The notes beneath the pieces are model-generated. The model worked only from the letters and a program-made list of their open reading frames with translations, was not told where the DNA came from and made no database searches. From Deltaproteobacteria bacterium (GTDB lineage Bacteria; Myxococcota; UBA796; SXON01), in assembly GCA_947483545.1 (NCBI GenBank), contig CANKNP010000293.1, forward strand, positions 1 to 6,406: 6,406 bases of DNA, read 5' to 3'. The translations under genes and the position numbers were made by a program. Below are positions 1 to 6,406 of the stretch, piece by piece. Position 1 is the first letter of the stretch. Every line of letters begins with the position of its first letter.

Positions 1-2279
1 TCTACGGCGCTGTGTACGGCGCGCTGTACCGCGAGCCGCAGCTCAAAGGGCGCGTCGAGCTCGCGCTGAACGGCCAGCTCCCGAGCCACCCGAAGCGCGT
101 GCAGGGCTGGATCCAGGCGTTCATCGAAGGCCTCAAGAAGAGCGCGCCGACGCCCGGCGAGGACAGCTTTCAGGTGTCGCTGCCTCGCGACAACCCGGTC
201 ACCGGCCTTGGCGAGATCCTGGCCGCGATCTCGAGCCGCATCCCCGTGGTCCTGGACATCCAGAACGTGTTCAACAGCCACTCCATCGCCACCTTCGCGG
301 TGTTTGAGGCGCTCATCGCCCGGACCGATCTTCACCTGCTGATGTTGTTCGGCAGCGAGTCGGTGGACGAGCTGGCCCGCGCATGGATGCCCGCGCCCTG
401 GCTTGATCTGCTGGATCGCCGCCCCACCGAGTTCCACAGGCTCCCGCTCGCGCCCTGGGGTGCTGAGGAGGTCACCGCCTATGCAGCCTCCAAGGGCTTC
501 GAGGTCGCCGCCCCGGGCCGCGTCGCGGAGCTCGCTTTGGGCCGTCCCGCCTACGTTGCGGAGCTGTGCGACCTGCTGAATGACAAGGAGCTGCTCGGCA
601 GCGATCTCGAAGGCCAGACCCTGCTGGGGCTCACGCCGACCGCGCCGGACGAGGAGGATCTGGAGGACGCGCCCGAGCACAAGGAGGGCGACCGCAAGTA
701 CGCCACTGCGGAGGCCGCCCCGCGGATCCAGTACCTGTCGGCGTTGTTGGGCCTTGGCTTCCCCTCGGGTCTCGTGGCCGACATGGACGGCTGGGATCGC
801 GACTCGGTGGACGATCTGTTCGACGCGTCGGAGGATCTCGTCAAAGAGCTGCAGTTCAGCAAGGGGCTCAACACCTGGGTCTACCAGTTCCAGAAGGGCA
901 TCTTCCGGCAGGCGATCCTCGATGCGAACAACAACGCGGAGGGTCACGAGCTGGCCCAGCGGGTGGGCACGTTCCTGGAGCGGTTCCTGGTGCCCCGCGG
1001 CTACGAGTTCATCGTCAAGACGCAGCGCATCTACGCGGAGCACGGCGCTCCCGGCCGCGCGGTCGTGCTCCGGTCGATGGCGCTGGGCGCGGATCGTCCG
1101 GACGTCTGGGCCATGACTCAGGACCACTTGAAGTACCACGCAGGGATCGCCTGGCCGGAGCCGATGCGCCGCACGACGTACCTGAACCTCGTGGAGCGCC
1201 TCGTGCAGAGCGGGGATCCCGACGCCACCGAGAAGCTCATCCAAGAGGCGATGGGCTGGGCCAAGGAGCGGGACGACAAGTTCTTCAATGCGTGGCTGAC
1301 CTTTGCGGGCAGCCGCCTCGACTTCCGCCGCTCGGACATGTACCGGGCCCGGGATCGCGCCAAGGACGCGCTGCGCGGCTACACCGAGCTCGGCGACAAG
1401 GGCAAGATGGCCGAGCTGGAGAACCACCTCGGGCTGATCGAGCATCAGGACGGCAACGCCAACGCCGCGTTGGAGCACCTCCGCCTGGCGCTGGAGGCGC
1501 AGAACACGCCCCCCGTCCAGGCCAACGCGGAGTTCATCCGCGGGCTCGTCGCCCGGCAGGCCAAGAAGCCCGCGGACGCCGCTGAGCACTTCCGCCGCGC
1601 AAACGAGATCGGCGGCAACGTCGGCATGGCCCAGCTCGCGCTGGAGGCCGGGTTCTTCTACGGCGAGGCGCTGGTCGCGAGCCAGCAGGTGCAGAAGGCG
1701 GCAGATGTGCTGCTTCGCGTTGCACAGATCGCGCAGTCGCTCCAGAACCATCAGCGGGAGCGGGCGACCGTCGCGCTGCTGGCCCAGGTCCGCGGCATGC
1801 TGCACCAGTACGAGGGTGCCTTGCAGATGGCGCAGCGCAGCCTTCAGCTCACGCAGGAGCTCAAGCTTGAGCGCTTCGTACCGATGGACGTGTTCAACGT
1901 GGCGTTCTTCCAACTCCAGTTGGGCCGGAACACCGAGGCGCACGCCCTGCTCGGCAAGGCCCGGGCGATGGTGAGCGACAGCGACGACGCGAACTTCCGC
2001 CGCGAGCTTCACCTGCAGTTCGGGGTCGCAGCGCTCCGCATCGGCGAGCAGCAACAGGCCATCGACGGCTACGGCAAGGCCGTGACCCTCGCCCAGGCGA
2101 CAAAGGCCTGGCCCCGGCTCATCGAAGCGGCCGAGGCCCTCGCGGATCTGCACGTCCTCCGGGGGCAGAAGCCCGAGGCGGCCAAGCTGTTGACCCAGGC
2201 GCTACAGGCGTGTGAGGCGGGTAATTTGCGCGAAGAGCGCAAGGGCCTGCAGCGGAAGTTGAAAGAAGCGGGGGGGTGA
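1..2279 (+). CDS. AAA/STAND-like ATPase with C-terminal TPR array, 5'-truncated by the window edge
   Basis: The reading frame is open to base 1, and the first in-window start-type codon (GTG at 12) is probably internal, so the N-terminus and any Walker A P-loop lie upstream. Numbering from codon 12: residues 77-87 (IPVVLDIQNVF) look like a Walker B strand with Asp82, but the usual second acidic residue is Gln/Asn. Residues 107-116 form the next core strand (sensor-1-like), and 143-158 (RLPLAPWGAEEVTAYA) resemble the helical lid of AAA_16/MalT-type ATPases. Residues 176-189 (LGRPAYVAEL...) match the 'GNP..l.eL' sensor-2 region, followed by an acidic linker (212-229). Residues 238-304, with YQFQKGIFRQAI, resemble the winged-helix/'FrHallreavy' segment that follows such ATPases. 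From about 385 to 750 there are roughly seven amphipathic TPR-like hairpins. Such proteins usually act as ATP-driven signalling or regulatory scaffolds. No output domain is visible in the window and the partner is unknown. It ends TGA after a G7 run and converges on the next gene. Confidence 0.85.
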   Translation, partial: YGAVYGALYREPQLKGRVELALNGQLPSHPKRVQGWIQAFIEGLKKSAPTPGEDSFQVSLPRDNPVTGLGEILAAISSRIPVVLDIQNVFNSHSIATFAVFEALIARTDLHLLMLFGSESVDELARAWMPAPWLDLLDRRPTEFHRLPLAPWGAEEVTAYAASKGFEVAAPGRVAELALGRPAYVAELCDLLNDKELLGSDLEGQTLLGLTPTAPDEEDLEDAPEHKEGDRKYATAEAAPRIQYLSALLGLGFPSGLVADMDGWDRDSVDDLFDASEDLVKELQFSKGLNTWVYQFQKGIFRQAILDANNNAEGHELAQRVGTFLERFLVPRGYEFIVKTQRIYAEHGAPGRAVVLRSMALGADRPDVWAMTQDHLKYHAGIAWPEPMRRTTYLNLVERLVQSGDPDATEKLIQEAMGWAKERDDKFFNAWLTFAGSRLDFRRSDMYRARDRAKDALRGYTELGDKGKMAELENHLGLIEHQDGNANAALEHLRLALEAQNTPPVQANAEFIRGLVARQAKKPADAAEHFRRANEIGGNVGMAQLALEAGFFYGEALVASQQVQKAADVLLRVAQIAQSLQNHQRERATVALLAQVRGMLHQYEGALQMAQRSLQLTQELKLERFVPMDVFNVAFFQLQLGRNTEAHALLGKARAMVSDSDDANFRRELHLQFGVAALRIGEQQQAIDGYGKAVTLAQATKAWPRLIEAAEALADLHVLRGQKPEAAKLLTQALQACEAGNLREERKGLQRKLKEAGG

Positions 2280-2286
2280 GCGCGTA

Positions 2287-2309
2287 GGCTGGAGGCCCCC
2301 GGCTGGAGG
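2287..2309. repeat. 9-bp direct repeat GGCTGGAGG separated by CCCCC
   Basis: GGCTGGAGG occurs at 2287-2295 and again at 2301-2309 with CCCCC between, a 14-bp period. It lies just after the stop codon of the TPR gene, in the convergent intergenic gap. It is exact but short, and a chance duplication in GC-rich spacer DNA is the simplest explanation. Confidence 0.5.
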
Positions 2310-2321
2310 TTCGAGGTCGAT

Positions 2322-2354
2322 GACGGCCTTCCGTCTTCACCGCCGTCAGACGGC
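2322..2354. terminator. possible bidirectional terminator: overlapping hairpins between convergent genes
   Basis: The gap between the two convergent stop codons holds alternating arms of one motif. GACGG (2322-2326), loop CCTT, CCGTC (2331-2335) makes a 5-bp hairpin. GACGGC (2322-2327) can instead pair with GCCGTC (2342-2347). GCCGT (2342-2346), CAG, ACGGC (2350-2354) makes a third hairpin across the minus-strand stop codon. The structures are mutually exclusive and would form on RNA from either strand, as expected of a shared terminator. No proper U-tract follows on either strand (only TCTTC on the plus side), so intrinsic termination is uncertain. Confidence 0.3.
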
Positions 2355-4526
2355 CGTGGGCATCTGGGCGGCCGGGATCAGCCAGGCCGCAAGGGCCATG
2401 GTCACGACCGCCATCCCCACGAACACCGACGATCCGAACGGCAGGCACACCAGGTAGAGCAGCAGGTACCCCACCAGAGTGCCGAGAGCGTCCCCCAGCA
2501 GCGCCGTGCCGACAGACCCGGGACAGGCTGCGAGGGCCGTCGGAAAGAACGCGCCCATGGCGACGCCGCCCGGGAACAGCAGCGCCGCTGCCGCGAATTC
2601 GCGGATCCAGGTCGATGGCTCCGAGAAGGGCACGAGGGTGACGAGGAAAACATGGAGGGCGAAGACGCCAACTGTGAGCGTAGAGCGCGCCGCACGGCTC
2701 GGAACGGCCGCCGCCATGCGGGGAGCCAGTGCGCTCCCGACGGCCCCGAACAGGGCGAGCAGAGCGATCACCCGGAGCACGGTGAGCACGCCGTCGCCGT
2801 AGAAGGTGCGCAGCGCGTGGCACGTCCACAGGGAGAGCGACGCGTGGGCGATGCCAAGGACGAACAGTGCGGGGACAGGGTTCCAGCCCGGCGCCGGACG
2901 CGACCCGAGGACCCCGGCGCCCAGGAGGCAGCCGAGCGCTAGCACGCTGACGGTGAGCAGCAGCCCGCGCTGTTCCCAGCGGGCCATCATGCCCCAAGCG
3001 GCGAAGGGCGTCGTGTCCGTCAGTTGGTACGGGTAGTCGGTGGCGAGGTCGGTGGAGGGCGTCCAGGTGGCCGCACCAGGAAAAAGACCCGGTCCGGCGA
3101 AGCGATCGGTACACCCGCTGGCGGCGCATCCGATGATGTAGACGGTCTCGTCCGGGCTCTGGAGCGCGAGGGTCTCCAGCCCTTGCGCGTTCAGCGCGGC
3201 CAGCACCTGCGCGGGGAGGTATTCTTTGTGACTGTGCGCCTGTACCCGGTTGAATTCGGCGATGAGCACGCCCTCCGGGGAGAGGTGACGGACGTAGTCG
3301 GCGACGGCCTCCCGCGTGTAGTGGTAGAGCGGTGTGCTGGCGGGGAGCAGCGATGTCGCCGGGGTGTACCGGGCGGATTCGATGACGATGGCATCGAACG
3401 GCGCTCGCTCGCGGACCACCACCTGCCGTCCATCGCCGACGGCGGGCCTTACCTGCTCGAAGATCGCGCGGTTCTGGTCGGGTGCCACCCGCGTGAAGTA
3501 GTGGATGACCGCAGGGTCTTGCTCGATGGCGAGCATGTCCTCCTGGGCCGGAAACGGCAGCGAGAGCAACCCACGCCCGCCCCCGACCCCGATGAACGCG
3601 ATGCGCCCGCGGGGTGGCAGCTTGCGGTAGACCTTCTGGCGCAGGAGGGTCGTCGGGTCTGTCGCGGCTGAGCGGGACACGCTCCACTGCGGGTGAAAGT
3701 TGTACCAGCCGGCGAGCTCGCCCTCGGCTTCGTTCACCTCGATCAGCCGGAACTGGCCCATGCGGCTCCAGGAGAGGTGGACCGTCCGAAAGTCCTCATC
3801 GCCCAGCGATCTCAGCTCGCCGCGCTTGGTGTCATCTCCCCGGCTGAAGCTGTCCAGGTCGCCGCTCCGCCAAGCCGTGAGATCCCGAAGCTCCTCCAAG
3901 CGCCCGTCGAGACGGGTGACCACAGCGACCGTCGCCAACACCGCGAGGACCGGCGGGCCGAACTGTGCTGGGACGACCAAGGAGAGCGCGACGACGAGGA
4001 GCAGGGCGTTCGCGCCGACCGCGGTGACCAGCGGGTCCACGATGGCGTACCCCGCGAAAATCCCCAGCACATGGATGGCCCAGGCAGGCCCGGTATGCGA
4101 CGTGCCGGAGGCGTGGACCTGCCGAAGCAGCCGGCTCAAGGCCGCGCCCAGGCACACGAACCAGCCGCCCAGGCTGAGGCCGTGGAGCAACGCGGCGAGG
4201 GTCAGGTCCGCGATCCCCACGACCAGGAAATTCTGGCGCAACGCGACGAGAAGGAACGCGCCGAGGGCCAGGCCGGCGAGCCGTAGGGCGGGCGCGGGAT
4301 CTGGGGCGTGGACGTACCGCTGCTCCACCGCCGCTCCGACACCCAGGAGCGCGACCGCGATCGGGTACATCAAGAGCACGATCGACCGGACGAACGACCC
4401 CAAGTGAGAGAGGGTGGCGGAGATCTCGATCGATGCGGTGACCTGGCCTATGGCCAGCAACAGCCCAGCGTGGAACAATGCCGCCATGGTCTTTGTCGAG
4501 AAGGACGCAGTCAGCGCGCGCAGCAT
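2346..4526 (-). CDS. membrane-embedded spermidine-synthase-like (SAM-fold) protein
   Basis: 726 residues in three parts. The N-terminal part (about 14-205) has roughly six hydrophobic helices. A soluble Rossmann domain (about 245-470) has the SAM-type loop FIGVGGGRG (311-319), the acidic strand end AIEQDPAVI (333-341) and VGDGR (363-367). The C-terminal part (about 520-720) has six or seven more helices, including GAFFPTALA (658-666) and a following GDALGTLVGY helix (678-687). These resemble the FP and 'NG..S.lGs' membrane motifs of fused spermidine-synthase-like proteins, and TDTTPF (503-508) matches their usual 'TDDrPF' element. True aminopropyltransferases have Asp in 'yDvIi.D..DP'; here FDAIVIESARYTP (377-389) puts Glu383 at the first Asp and Arg386 at or near the second, so polyamine synthesis is unlikely. 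The substrate is unknown; a transferase or lyase acting at the inner membrane is inference. The CAT at 4524-4526 is the first possible start, because an in-frame stop lies four codons upstream. Met14 (4487) is an alternative; neither has a clear Shine-Dalgarno. It is divergent from, and overlaps, the sulfatase-like gene. Confidence 0.88.
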   Translation of the reverse strand: MLRALTASFSTKTMAALFHAGLLLAIGQVTASIEISATLSHLGSFVRSIVLLMYPIAVALLGVGAAVEQRYVHAPDPAPALRLAGLALGAFLLVALRQNFLVVGIADLTLAALLHGLSLGGWFVCLGAALSRLLRQVHASGTSHTGPAWAIHVLGIFAGYAIVDPLVTAVGANALLLVVALSLVVPAQFGPPVLAVLATVAVVTRLDGRLEELRDLTAWRSGDLDSFSRGDDTKRGELRSLGDEDFRTVHLSWSRMGQFRLIEVNEAEGELAGWYNFHPQWSVSRSAATDPTTLLRQKVYRKLPPRGRIAFIGVGGGRGLLSLPFPAQEDMLAIEQDPAVIHYFTRVAPDQNRAIFEQVRPAVGDGRQVVVRERAPFDAIVIESARYTPATSLLPASTPLYHYTREAVADYVRHLSPEGVLIAEFNRVQAHSHKEYLPAQVLAALNAQGLETLALQSPDETVYIIGCAASGCTDRFAGPGLFPGAATWTPSTDLATDYPYQLTDTTPFAAWGMMARWEQRGLLLTVSVLALGCLLGAGVLGSRPAPGWNPVPALFVLGIAHASLSLWTCHALRTFYGDGVLTVLRVIALLALFGAVGSALAPRMAAAVPSRAARSTLTVGVFALHVFLVTLVPFSEPSTWIREFAAAALLFPGGVAMGAFFPTALAACPGSVGTALLGDALGTLVGYLLLYLVCLPFGSSVFVGMAVVTMALAAWLIPAAQMPTAV
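4437..4441 (+). promoter_or_regulatory. candidate Shine-Dalgarno GGTGA for an upstream start at 4450
   Basis: GGTGA matches part of the extended anti-Shine-Dalgarno complement (GGAGGTGA) and sits 8 bases before the ATG at 4450, in frame with the sulfatase-like gene. The ATG at 4486 has only TGGAA (4471-4475) ahead of it. If 4450 is the true start, the protein gains 12 residues before the signal sequence and the overlap with the divergent gene grows to 77 bp. The match is short and could be chance. Confidence 0.25.
4484..4489. other. palindrome CCATGG carrying a start codon on each strand
   Basis: ATG at 4486-4488 (+) is an in-frame start for the sulfatase-like gene. The opposite-strand ATG at 4487-4485 is codon 14 of the spermidine-synthase-like gene and a possible start for it. 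With these two starts the genes overlap by only 2 bp; with the upstream minus-strand start (4526) the overlap is 41 bp. In either case there is no intergenic region for a conventional promoter. Confidence 0.6.
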
Positions 4527-6378
4527 TCGCGGAGTCTACAGGACCGGATGGGCGGCCGCCCTCGCGGTTGGCCTGTGGCTGTCCGGAGGTTGCGCACACC
4601 CGCTCGCGTCGGCGTTTCCGACGCCGGCCGCGCTGTGGGCGGAGGCGCTCGCGCGGTTCGACGGGGACAGCGACGGAGGCATCAGCCGTGAGGAGTACGC
4701 CTGGTTCGGGGAGGCCCAAGGCGAGTTCGATCTGCTGAACGCCAATGGCGACGAGGAGATCGACGCCGTCGAGCTCGGCGCCTACCTCGCGCGTACCCGC
4801 TACCGGAAAGAGGTTGACCTTCACGTCGAGTCCAAGGCACGCACGGCCACACGGAGCCGCGCCGGGGGCAAGACGGAGGGCGGCTGGGAGGCCGCGCTTG
4901 GCGCGCCCCACAAGCGCAAGTCCGCGCGGAGGGGCCCCCCGGACATCCTCTTGATCTCGATGGACACGGTCCGCGCCGACCGCCTCTCCACCTATGGCTA
5001 CACGCGCGACACCTCGCCGAACCTCGATCGACTCGCGGCGGTCGGCACAACGTTCGAGCACGGTTTCAACCCCTCCAACGAGTCCATCTTCTCCCACACG
5101 GCGCTGCTGTCCGGCCGCTTCGCCTCCGAGGTCGCCCCGTTCGACTACCGGAACTACGTGATCCCCGAACAGGCCATGATGGTCCAGGAGGTGCTGAAGG
5201 CCTACGGGTATGAGACCGCAGCGTTCGTGGCAGGCGGCCACGTCTCGGCCGACTTCGGCACGAACCAAGGCTGGGACACCTTTCGGTCCGAACTTGGCTT
5301 CTCCACGTTTTGGAGCACGGCGCCGCGTGCCCTCGGGTGGCTCGACGAGCGCGAGGGCGACAAACCCTGGCTCCTCTTCGCCCATGGCTACGACGCGCAC
5401 CGTCCCTGGGAAGCCCCCGGGCCCTTTCACCACCTCTACGGCGGGCCTGCCCCCAGCGCGCTCGCCGAGATGCTCGCGTTGAAAGCTGGACAGTCGGATC
5501 GCTTGTTCGATCACACCTGGTATCCGGACCTTCAACCCAGCCAGTTCCGCCACCCCGGCGGCACCTTCATCCTCTCGCCCGCCATCTACCGCGTCGCCCT
5601 GGGCTTTGCCCGAGCCAAGCGCAAGGGCGTGGATGTCTCGGACGCGGACCTCGCCCACATCCAGGCCCACTACGACGCTTCGATCGCAACCATGGACCTA
5701 CAACTTGGGATCTTCTTGTCGCTCGCGGGCGCTGCCGGCTACCTCGACAACGCGCTGGTCATCGTCGTGAGCGACCACGGCGAGGACATGATGGACCACG
5801 GGTTCCTGAACCATCGGACGGGGCTGTACGACGCGAGCGTGCGTGTGCCTGTGATCCTCGCGGGGGTCGGCGTCGCGCGCGGGGTTCGGACACCGGGGCT
5901 CGTCGATGCGTTGGATGTGGCTGCGACCATCCTGGACGCCGCCGATGCCGTCCCGCCCGTGGGAATGCGGGGGCGGTCCTTGCTTGGCCGGACGGGGGAC
6001 ATGGCGCCCACCGAGACCCTCTACTTTGAAGGCGTGATGGACATGATCGCCGCGCGCACCGCCACGCACAAGCTGATCGCGAATGACACCCACCTGACCG
6101 ATCCGGGGATGATCACGGCGTTGCAAGCCTGGGCGTTGAACGACGCGCATTTTGAGCTGTACGACCTTGTCGCGGACCCGCGGGAGCAAACGAACCTGCT
6201 GGTGAAGCCCACGGCGGAATCGCTGGCCGTGGCCGGGGACCTGCGCGCCCGGCTGGTGGCGTGGCGGAGATCGTTGGGCCCTACGCCAGGCGAATCGGGC
6301 GGGGCGGCGCCTTCGGCGGAGGCCATCGAGCAGATTCGTTTGCATGGGTACTGGGAGATGGAGAGTGAGGGGCCGTAG
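4486..6378 (+). CDS. EF-hand-containing sulfatase/alkaline phosphatase superfamily protein, putative lipoprotein
   Basis: Numbered from ATG 4486 (630 aa). Residues 1-36 look like an export signal: Arg-containing n-region, hydrophobic stretch about 20-33 and SGGC ending at Cys36. Ser at -3 is atypical for a lipobox, and an ASA site at 41-43 could be a type I cleavage site instead. Two EF-hand loops follow: DGDSDGGISREE (59-70), with every consensus ligand position filled, and NANGDEEIDAVE (85-96), with Glu at the usual Gly6. A basic linker (about 113-152) precedes the hydrolase domain. That domain starts PDILLISMDTVRADRLSTYGY (metal Asp160; the usual second Asp is Thr). The nucleophile motif is S-I-F-S-H (200-204), followed by TALLSG. 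It then has HGYDAHRPW (300-308), SDHGED (429-434), His438, NHRTGLYD (442-449) and a typical ELYDLVADP end (557-565). The fold predicts a metal-dependent sulfate or phosphate ester hydrolase outside the cytoplasm; the substrate is unknown. In-frame starts at 4414 (GTG) and 4450 (ATG) are alternatives; 4486 gives the shortest n-region and the least overlap with the divergent gene. Confidence 0.88.
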   Translation: MVFVEKDAVSARSIRGVYRTGWAAALAVGLWLSGGCAHPLASAFPTPAALWAEALARFDGDSDGGISREEYAWFGEAQGEFDLLNANGDEEIDAVELGAYLARTRYRKEVDLHVESKARTATRSRAGGKTEGGWEAALGAPHKRKSARRGPPDILLISMDTVRADRLSTYGYTRDTSPNLDRLAAVGTTFEHGFNPSNESIFSHTALLSGRFASEVAPFDYRNYVIPEQAMMVQEVLKAYGYETAAFVAGGHVSADFGTNQGWDTFRSELGFSTFWSTAPRALGWLDEREGDKPWLLFAHGYDAHRPWEAPGPFHHLYGGPAPSALAEMLALKAGQSDRLFDHTWYPDLQPSQFRHPGGTFILSPAIYRVALGFARAKRKGVDVSDADLAHIQAHYDASIATMDLQLGIFLSLAGAAGYLDNALVIVVSDHGEDMMDHGFLNHRTGLYDASVRVPVILAGVGVARGVRTPGLVDALDVAATILDAADAVPPVGMRGRSLLGRTGDMAPTETLYFEGVMDMIAARTATHKLIANDTHLTDPGMITALQAWALNDAHFELYDLVADPREQTNLLVKPTAESLAVAGDLRARLVAWRRSLGPTPGESGGAAPSAEAIEQIRLHGYWEMESEGP

Positions 6379-6405
6379 CGCCGAGCCCCCCTCCGCCCTT
6401 CGGGC
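6367..6405 (+). terminator. weak terminator candidate at the end of the sulfatase-like gene
   Basis: GAGGGG (6367-6372, inside the last codons) can pair with CCCCTC (6388-6393) across a 15-base loop. Just after it, GCCC-TTC-GGGC (6395-6405) makes a 4-bp hairpin. The window ends one base later, so any U-tract cannot be seen. Both stems are short and GC-rich sequence yields such pairs by chance. Confidence 0.2.
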
Positions 6406-6406
6406 A

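Noticed and set aside
580..1116. 178-codon plus-strand frame inside the ATPase/TPR gene
   Set aside because: The translation is Arg/Ser/Thr-dominated and lies in an alternative frame of a gene with convincing domain structure.
3024..3671. 215-codon plus-strand frame antisense to the Rossmann domain
   Set aside because: The opposite strand encodes the SAM-binding motifs here; this translation shows no family features and only reflects GC-rich codon bias.
2119..3687. 522-codon minus-strand open frame covering the 3' part of the spermidine-synthase-like gene and the convergent gap
   Set aside because: It is a frame-shifted shadow of the real minus-strand gene, with Arg/Pro/His-rich low-complexity translation and no recognisable motif.
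4414..4485. Longer N-terminus for the sulfatase-like gene from GTG 4414
   Set aside because: It would put about 59 residues before the lipobox cysteine, has no well-spaced Shine-Dalgarno, and enlarges the overlap with the divergent gene to 113 bp. It is kept only as an alternative.
3832..5670. 612-codon open frame on the minus strand, antisense to the 5' half of the sulfatase-like gene and continuing into the spermidine-synthase-like gene in another frame
   Set aside because: It overlaps two genes with clear family motifs in their own frames, its translation is rich in Arg/Gly/Pro/Ala without domains, and long antisense frames are expected in DNA with this third-position GC bias.
1..6406. 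CRISPR array, tRNA/rRNA, insertion sequence or phage/defence cassette
   Set aside because: I saw no regularly spaced repeats, cloverleaf-like segments, terminal inverted repeats with a transposase, or recognisable mobile or defence proteins on either strand.

Overview
The window is very GC-rich (roughly two thirds G+C by eye, with G/C strongly favoured at third codon positions) and holds three large protein genes that fill nearly all of it. The protein types point to a large-genome Gram-negative bacterium, most plausibly Myxococcota or a related former 'Deltaproteobacteria' lineage. They are an AAA/STAND-like ATPase with a long TPR tail, a membrane-embedded spermidine-synthase-like protein, and a putative lipoprotein sulfatase with EF-hands. 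The taxonomic placement is inference; no rRNA or marker gene is present.

Layout. Positions 1-2279 (+) are the 3' part of a gene whose 5' end lies outside the window. It encodes the back half of a P-loop ATPase domain, a winged-helix-like region and about seven TPR-like helical repeats. A 66-bp gap (2280-2345) between two convergent stop codons carries a short direct repeat and overlapping hairpin arms that could serve as a two-way terminator. Positions 2346-4526 (-) encode a 726-residue protein with membrane helices at both ends and a cytosolic-type SAM-binding Rossmann domain between them. Its spermidine synthase catalytic aspartate is replaced. Positions 4486-6378 (+), divergent from the previous gene, encode an exported protein with a probable lipoprotein signal, two canonical EF-hand loops, a basic linker and a complete sulfatase/alkaline phosphatase superfamily domain. 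The usual Cys-x-Pro-Ser-Arg nucleophile motif in that domain is Ser-Ile-Phe-Ser-His. The last 28 bases are non-coding and contain a possible terminator stem.

How the genes relate. The two divergent genes have overlapping 5' ends: a start codon on each strand shares the palindrome CCATGG at 4484-4489. Each promoter must therefore lie inside the other gene's coding region. Both products would sit in or at the cell envelope, but no shared pathway can be shown from sequence. The first gene is convergent and probably an independent unit. I see no CRISPR array, tRNA, rRNA, insertion sequence, phage gene or recognisable defence cassette. The points of most interest are the EF-hand/sulfatase fusion with an altered active site, the non-canonical spermidine-synthase-like membrane protein, and the overlapping divergent starts.
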